DNA of 10,092 nt from Bacilli bacterium (GTDB lineage: Bacteria; Bacillota_I; Bacilli_A; RFN20; CAG-288), in assembly GCA_900763245.1 (NCBI GenBank), contig CAAFJQ010000060.1, positions 1 to 10,092 on the forward strand, in the 5' to 3' direction. Within the stretch, counting starts at the first letter, position 1, and every line of letters starts with the position of its first letter. The translations under genes were made by a program, and so were the position numbers. The notes below the pieces were generated by a model. The model worked only from the letters and a program-made list of their open reading frames with translations, made no database searches and was not told the origin of the DNA. Shown here piece by piece: positions 6,867-10,092 of the stretch.

Positions 6867-7595
6867 ATGCTCAAAGCTGTATTATTTGATTTAGACGGCA
6901 CATTGCTTCGAATTGATGAAAAGAGTTTTTCTGAACTTTATTTTAAATTGCTTGGCGCCAAGTTGGAGCCCTATGGCTATGAGAAAGAGATGCTTCCTAA
7001 GCTTTTCTATCAGGGAATGGCTCAGATGATGTATAACGATGGAACAAGAAACAATGAAGAAGCCTTCTTCTCCTTTTTCAAGGTCATCTATCCGCAGGCT
7101 GAAGAAGATATTCCGATATTCAATTCTTTTTATATCAATGAGTTTAAGCAGATAGCAGCTATCTGCGAAAAGACACCCTTATCTAAGGAAATTGTCGACT
7201 TTGTCAAAGAAAAAGGCCTGATTCCTGTTCTTTCCACCAATCCGATATTTCCGCTTGTCGCCCAGAGAACAAGATCTGAAATCGCTGGAATCAATCCTGA
7301 TGACTTTGCATATATCACAGGATATGAGGACTCTTACTATTGTAAACCCAATCCGATGTACTTTAAGGCGCTTTTAGAGAAATTCAATCTTAAGAGCGAT
7401 GAAGTCATCGTCTTCGGAAACAACGATTTTGAAGACGGAGACTGTGCTAGTGCACTTGGCCTCAAAGTCTATCTGATCGATGGATATCTCATTCATTCCT
7501 CCCATGCAAAAGGAAAATATGAGACGATCGAATTGAATCAGGTCATTTCAACAATCGAGAAGGAAATCGAAAAGAGAAAGACACAAACTGATTGA
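6867..7595 (+). CDS. HAD-superfamily hydrolase (phosphatase)
   Basis: This 242-residue cytoplasmic enzyme is a haloacid dehalogenase-type phosphatase of the phosphoglycolate phosphatase-like kind. Motif I is FDLDGTLL (nucleophile D8, acid/base D10), motif II is the Ser/Thr in VLSTNP (about 121-126), motif III is K160 in YYCKPNP, and motif IV is FGNNDFEDGDCA (183-194) for Mg2+. A helical cap of about 90 residues lies between motifs I and II (C1 type). The substrate is not evident; sugar phosphates or nucleotides are typical. AAAGGAG (6852-6858) precedes the start, three bases after the previous stop. It is the last gene of the operon; its stop codon falls inside the -35 box of the thiT promoter and no terminator follows, so some read-through into the riboswitch is likely. 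Confidence 0.9.
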   Translation: MLKAVLFDLDGTLLRIDEKSFSELYFKLLGAKLEPYGYEKEMLPKLFYQGMAQMMYNDGTRNNEEAFFSFFKVIYPQAEEDIPIFNSFYINEFKQIAAICEKTPLSKEIVDFVKEKGLIPVLSTNPIFPLVAQRTRSEIAGINPDDFAYITGYEDSYYCKPNPMYFKALLEKFNLKSDEVIVFGNNDFEDGDCASALGLKVYLIDGYLIHSSHAKGKYETIELNQVISTIEKEIEKRKTQTD

Positions 7596-7619
7596 CTTTT
7601 CTTTTCTATGTGTTAAGAT
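7592..7619 (+). promoter_or_regulatory. Promoter of the TPP riboswitch-thiT unit
   Basis: TTGACT (7592-7597) and TAAGAT (7614-7619) are 16 bp apart. The predicted start, near 7626, falls just before the first helix of the riboswitch, which strongly supports the assignment. The -35 box overlaps the stop codon of the HAD gene. Confidence 0.7.
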
Positions 7620-7628
7620 TTTACCCGT

Positions 7629-7710
7629 AGACAGCGGGACTGCGAAAGCAGTTGAGAGGGTTAACACCCGACGCTTGGAACCTGTTGGTCAAGACCAGTG
7701 TAGGGAGTCT
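7629..7710 (+). promoter_or_regulatory. TPP (THI-box) riboswitch aptamer
   Basis: This RNA binds thiamine pyrophosphate. Helix P1 pairs AGAC (7629-7632) with GTCT (7707-7710); P2 pairs CGGG (7635-7638) with CCCG (7667-7670); P3 is ACTGC-GAAA-GCAGT (7639-7652) with a GNRA loop. The conserved TGAGA (7653-7657), GAACCTG (7678-7684), the small hairpin TGGT-CAAG-ACCA and GTAGGGA (7700-7706) match the family consensus in order. The terminator at 7738 and the thiamine transporter gene downstream fit transcriptional control, with TPP switching expression off. Confidence 0.95.
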
Positions 7711-7737
7711 CTCAATCTTTATAGAGATACTTTCTTT

Positions 7738-7766
7738 GCCTTGACTGACAAGTCGAGGCTTTTTTT
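7738..7766 (+). terminator. Riboswitch intrinsic terminator
   Basis: GCCTTGACT and AGTCGAGGC form a 9-bp stem with one G-U pair and a GACA loop, followed by seven Ts (7760-7766). The left arm contains CTTGAC (7740-7745), the complement of GTCAAG (7688-7693) inside the aptamer, which suggests that an alternative fold frees the polymerase when TPP is absent. Confidence 0.88.
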
Positions 7767-7791
7767 ACATCCGCTATCGGAAAGGATTCAG

Positions 7792-8775
7792 ATGAATCAA
7801 ACATCTTCTAAAACTTCGAGTCGCGCTTTTTCGAAAAAAAGCTTAGCTGATATCGTTATATCAGCAATTATGCTTGCTCTTGCTCTTGCTATCAAAGGCG
7901 TTAGTGAGCTCATCCCCTTTTCCAACCTTCCCTACGGTGGAAGCATCACTATCATCTTAGTTCCGCTCTGCCTGGTCGGACTTCTCTGCGGACCTGTCTG
8001 GGGTACAGTCGTTCCGATTCTCTTCTCCGTCTTCAACTTCCTCTGGGATGGCGTCGCCTCCTGGACTCCTAACACCAACGCTGTCATCATCACCCTCTTC
8101 CTCGATTATATCATTGCTTTCGGTGTCTGCGGTCTCTCCTCTTTGTTCCGCAAACCTTTCTTCAAGAAAAAAGCATGGGCTCCGCTTGTCGCTGTCCTTG
8201 TCTGCGGTCTCCTTCGTCTTGTCTCCCATTTCTTCTCCGGCGTCATCGTCTGGAACAACATCTGGGATTATGAAGGTCCAGTCAATATGGACTGGTCCAA
8301 AGGCGGCATCACCTATTCTTTGGTCTATAACACTTCCTATATGATTCCGACTATCATCCTCTCCCTCATTGTCATCGCTTTCTTGATGAAGCCCTTATAT
8401 ACCCTCTTCTCTATGCCGCTTCTTCAGTCTTTGAAGCCTAGATCCATGAAAGATGATAAAGAAGAGGTGGATACTCTTCCTTCGTATCGTATCCTCTCCT
8501 ATATCTTTGCTTCCATCTTTGCTCTTGCTGATATCTTAAGCATGATTCCGCAGCTGAAGATGAACTATCTTGGTTACTTCGTCATGCCTTTAGCCTTAGC
8601 ATCGTTAGTCTATGAGATCTACCGTGTCATCAAGATGAAGAAAGAAAAACAGCAGATTCAGGTTGCCGATATATTGATGATTGTCGTATTTGTTCTTCTT
8701 CTTGCTCTTAGCATCGTCGGTGTTGTTTCCCGTTACACCTATGGTGCTTCTTTCTACCCTGTCGAAGGCGAATAA
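7792..8775 (+). CDS. thiT: ECF thiamine transporter S-component ThiT, with C-terminal extension
   Basis: The N-terminal 200 residues form a six-helix S-component that captures thiamine in the membrane and works with an ECF module (EcfA, EcfA', EcfT) encoded elsewhere. Family features are NLPYGGSITIILVP (45-58), FLDYIIAFGVCGL (103-115), RLVSHFFSGVIVW (142-154) and TYSLVYNTSYM (174-184). From my recall of the Lactococcus ThiT structure, H146, W154, Y175 and N180 match its thiamine contacts. ThiT proteins are usually about 180-200 residues; this one has 327, with three further membrane segments (about 232-251, 258-279, 291-313) after a charged linker (about 216-231). I chose the ATG at 7792, after AAAGGA (7781-7786); the open frame continues upstream only through riboswitch RNA. 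Expression should fall when TPP is plentiful. Confidence 0.9.
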   Translation: MNQTSSKTSSRAFSKKSLADIVISAIMLALALAIKGVSELIPFSNLPYGGSITIILVPLCLVGLLCGPVWGTVVPILFSVFNFLWDGVASWTPNTNAVIITLFLDYIIAFGVCGLSSLFRKPFFKKKAWAPLVAVLVCGLLRLVSHFFSGVIVWNNIWDYEGPVNMDWSKGGITYSLVYNTSYMIPTIILSLIVIAFLMKPLYTLFSMPLLQSLKPRSMKDDKEEVDTLPSYRILSYIFASIFALADILSMIPQLKMNYLGYFVMPLALASLVYEIYRVIKMKKEKQQIQVADILMIVVFVLLLALSIVGVVSRYTYGASFYPVEGE

Positions 8776-8799
8776 GCTTTAAGAAAAAACGTAAGTTCT

Positions 8800-8890
8800 A
8801 AATCCCCTTTCATTGACAATTGTAAAGATGAAATTGATAATCTATTTCAAAAATACTGAATAATTGTCCCTAAAGGGGATTTTAATTTGC
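8800..8890 (+). terminator. Long nested hairpin after thiT, possible terminator
   Basis: AAATCCCCTTT (8800-8810) pairs perfectly with AAAGGGGATTT (8872-8882). Inside it GACAATT (8815-8821) pairs with AATTGTC (8862-8868), and TGAAAT (8829-8834) pairs with ATTTCA (8844-8849). The 3' side runs into TTTTAATTT, a broken T tract. It would act on transcripts coming from thiT. A promoter lies inside the loop. A small MITE-like element is an alternative explanation. Confidence 0.5.
8813..8841 (+). promoter_or_regulatory. Promoter P1 of the MgtC-family gene, nested in the hairpin
   Basis: A perfect TTGACA (8813-8818) and GATAAT (8836-8841, five of six) are 17 bp apart. The predicted start is near 8848, after the 5' arm of the hairpin, so its own transcript could not fold that stem. 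Confidence 0.55.
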
Positions 8891-8917
8891 ACCTGTATGT
8901 TTATTCGTTGTAATCTC

Positions 8918-8946
8918 TTGTAAAGGCTTACATTTCTGATTATAAT
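8918..8946 (+). promoter_or_regulatory. Promoter P2 of the MgtC-family gene
   Basis: TTGTAA (8918-8923) and a perfect TATAAT (8941-8946) are 17 bp apart. The predicted start near 8953 gives a leader of about 20 nt that contains AGGAGG (8961-8966). No M-box magnesium riboswitch is visible. Confidence 0.6.
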
Positions 8947-8973
8947 AATTTATCGTGTCTAGGAGGTACTACT

Positions 8974-9756
8974 ATGTTCAATATTGATATAGCCATTATC
9001 GAATTGGTGAAGAAGTGGAATGGATGGGGATTAGCCTTATTTACACTTCTCACTTGTCTTATCGCAGGATTATGTTCTTCTCTTATCGGTATTGAACGTG
9101 AGATGAAAGGACAGGCAGCAGGTTTAAGAACCCACGTCATTGTCTCTATCACCTGCTCTTTGCTGATGGTCATCTCTGTCTTTGGCATTCAGCTTGCTGT
9201 CGTAAAATCCGGTTCGTTTAATGATGGCTTCAATCTTAACCTTGACGTCTCCCGTGTCGCATCCAGCATCGTTGCCGGTATGGGTTTCATGGGTGCAGGC
9301 GCCATTGTCAAAAATGGTCTTTCCATCCGCGGTCTTACAACAGCTGCCACGCTTTGGCTTGTTGCAGCTATCGGTATGGCTTGCGGATGTGGCTTCATCG
9401 TCGAAGCGATTCTTGTCACTTTGATGGCTATTGGTTTCCTGCTTGGCCTTTCCAAGGTCGAAAAACTTTTGGATAAAGGTTCTCCGCAGGTTCATTTGGT
9501 TGTCGCCCCTAATATTCCGATTCTCCATGAGATTCGCTCTCAGGCTGATAAATATCGTCTTATCATTAAGAACATTGTCACCGAAAACGAAAAGGCAAGC
9601 GATGGTAAGGAACAAGTTGAGATCACTGTATTCTTCGCTTTCCACAGCGATGAGGCCATGATTGCCGACTTTGTCGAATCCTTTGCATCTTATCCGTATG
9701 TCTATAAGATTCGCAACGGTTCCGACAAGAAACATAAGAAAACACAAAATGACTGA
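8974..9756 (+). CDS. MgtC/SapB-family membrane protein
   Basis: This 260-residue inner-membrane protein belongs to the MgtC/SapB family, linked in other bacteria to growth at low magnesium and, in Salmonella, to control of ATP synthase; its role here is inferred from family only. The signature is clear: IGIEREMKGQAAGLRTH (38-54), then the second block with DVSRVASSIVAGMGFMGAGA (91-110) and IRGLTTAATLW (118-128). About five hydrophobic helices fill residues 15-160. The remaining 90 residues are a soluble, mixed alpha/beta tail resembling the ACT-like domain of longer family members. Two promoters and a strong AGGAGG (seven bases from the ATG) suggest good expression. Its stop overlaps the next gene's start, so the two are probably translated together. 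Confidence 0.9.
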   Translation: MFNIDIAIIELVKKWNGWGLALFTLLTCLIAGLCSSLIGIEREMKGQAAGLRTHVIVSITCSLLMVISVFGIQLAVVKSGSFNDGFNLNLDVSRVASSIVAGMGFMGAGAIVKNGLSIRGLTTAATLWLVAAIGMACGCGFIVEAILVTLMAIGFLLGLSKVEKLLDKGSPQVHLVVAPNIPILHEIRSQADKYRLIIKNIVTENEKASDGKEQVEITVFFAFHSDEAMIADFVESFASYPYVYKIRNGSDKKHKKTQND

Positions 9757-10092
9757 TCAGAACTTTTTTCTCTCCTTCTATCCTGATTTTCACAATATTC
9801 TTTCGTATCGTTTTGAGCTGATGAATGGTGTCATTCACCAGCTTTTTCTTTCTTCTGTTCCTGCTGATCTTGCAATTGCGGTCTCTTCTGATATTCCCTA
9901 TGAATATCATGATGGTGTTCTTTCATTGGATTTAAGAGAAAAAAACGGAAATTATTCTTTCACAATCTCGTTTTCTTTCTCTTGTTTCAAAGAGACATAT
10001 ACTATTACAACAAAAGAAAAAATCGATGTGAAGGAATTATATGGAAAATATCAATCAGGAAAGAACGTCCTATTTCTCAGTGAGAATCAAAA
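9749..10092 (+). CDS. Unrecognised protein, N-terminal part (runs off the right edge)
   Basis: An open frame begins with an ATG at 9749, overlapping the end of the MgtC-family gene by eight bases (ATGACTGA), and stays open for 114 codons to the end of the window. I do not recognise the protein. It starts MTDQNFFLSFYPDFHNILSY and continues with short alternating hydrophobic and polar stretches such as GNYSFTISFSFSCF, which look like beta strands. No signal peptide or membrane segment is visible. There is no good ribosome binding site, so translation is probably coupled to the upstream gene. Codon use matches the neighbours, and the frame has no stop for 344 bases of A/T-rich sequence, which supports a real gene. 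Its length and C-terminus are unknown. Confidence 0.65.
   Translation, partial: MTDQNFFLSFYPDFHNILSYRFELMNGVIHQLFLSSVPADLAIAVSSDIPYEYHDGVLSLDLREKNGNYSFTISFSFSCFKETYTITTKEKIDVKELYGKYQSGKNVLFLSENQ

Noticed and set aside
7675..7791. An N-terminal extension of ThiT starting at a TTG
   Set aside because: This stretch is the TPP aptamer and its terminator; the encoded residues do not look like protein, and ATG 7792 has a proper ribosome binding site.
8048..8344. A second plus-strand open frame inside thiT
   Set aside because: It is a Ser/Leu-rich out-of-frame reading of the thiT coding sequence with no ribosome binding site.
8776..8973. An M-box magnesium riboswitch before the MgtC-family gene
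   Set aside because: The conserved M-box core sequences are absent; the region holds only a hairpin and two promoters.
9623..9910. A minus-strand frame over the end of the MgtC-family gene and beyond
   Set aside because: It lies antisense to two plus-strand frames, is Arg/Lys-rich in the way of shadow frames, and has no promoter or ribosome binding site that I can see.

Overview
The window looks like chromosomal DNA of a low-GC Firmicute. The A/T-rich third codon positions, strong AGGAGG ribosome binding sites, sigma-A type promoters, a TPP riboswitch with an intrinsic terminator, and an ECF thiamine S-component point that way. An Erysipelotrichia-like host is my best guess, from protein style only. 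A visibly GC-richer insertion sequence occupies the left fifth.

Layout. (1) 4-2264: a complete IS1634-type (IS4 superfamily) insertion sequence. It has 11-bp terminal inverted repeats, one intact DDE transposase on the minus strand, its own promoter with 9-bp tandem repeats, and terminator-like hairpins near both ends. Only three bases of left flank are visible. (2) 2265-2466: about 200 bp of non-coding DNA with a promoter, then an aminotransferase (2467-3696). (3) 3790-7595: a tightly packed six-gene operon with its own promoter: membrane GT2 glycosyltransferase, family I inorganic pyrophosphatase, histidine phosphatase, a small HicB-like protein, an unrecognised 211-aa protein, and a HAD phosphatase. 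Junctions run from a 4-nt overlap to an 8-nt gap. (4) 7592-8775: a promoter, TPP riboswitch and terminator controlling a ThiT-type thiamine transporter with an unusual C-terminal membrane extension. (5) 8800-10092: a long hairpin with a promoter nested in it, a second promoter, an MgtC/SapB-family membrane protein, and an overlapping unrecognised gene that runs off the right edge.

How the parts work together. The thiT unit is a self-contained thiamine-responsive uptake module; it needs the shared ECF energising proteins, which are not in this window. The six-gene operon mixes lipid-linked sugar transfer with three phosphate-releasing enzymes, so it may be mostly a housekeeping group, but its two small unknown proteins are the least explained part. 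I found no CRISPR array, tRNA, rRNA, phage or recognised defence system. The most interesting leads are the ThiT extension, the possible antiterminator pairing in the TPP riboswitch, the promoter nested inside a hairpin upstream of the MgtC-family gene, the insulated ends of the IS, and the unknown gene pair at 5926-6863.
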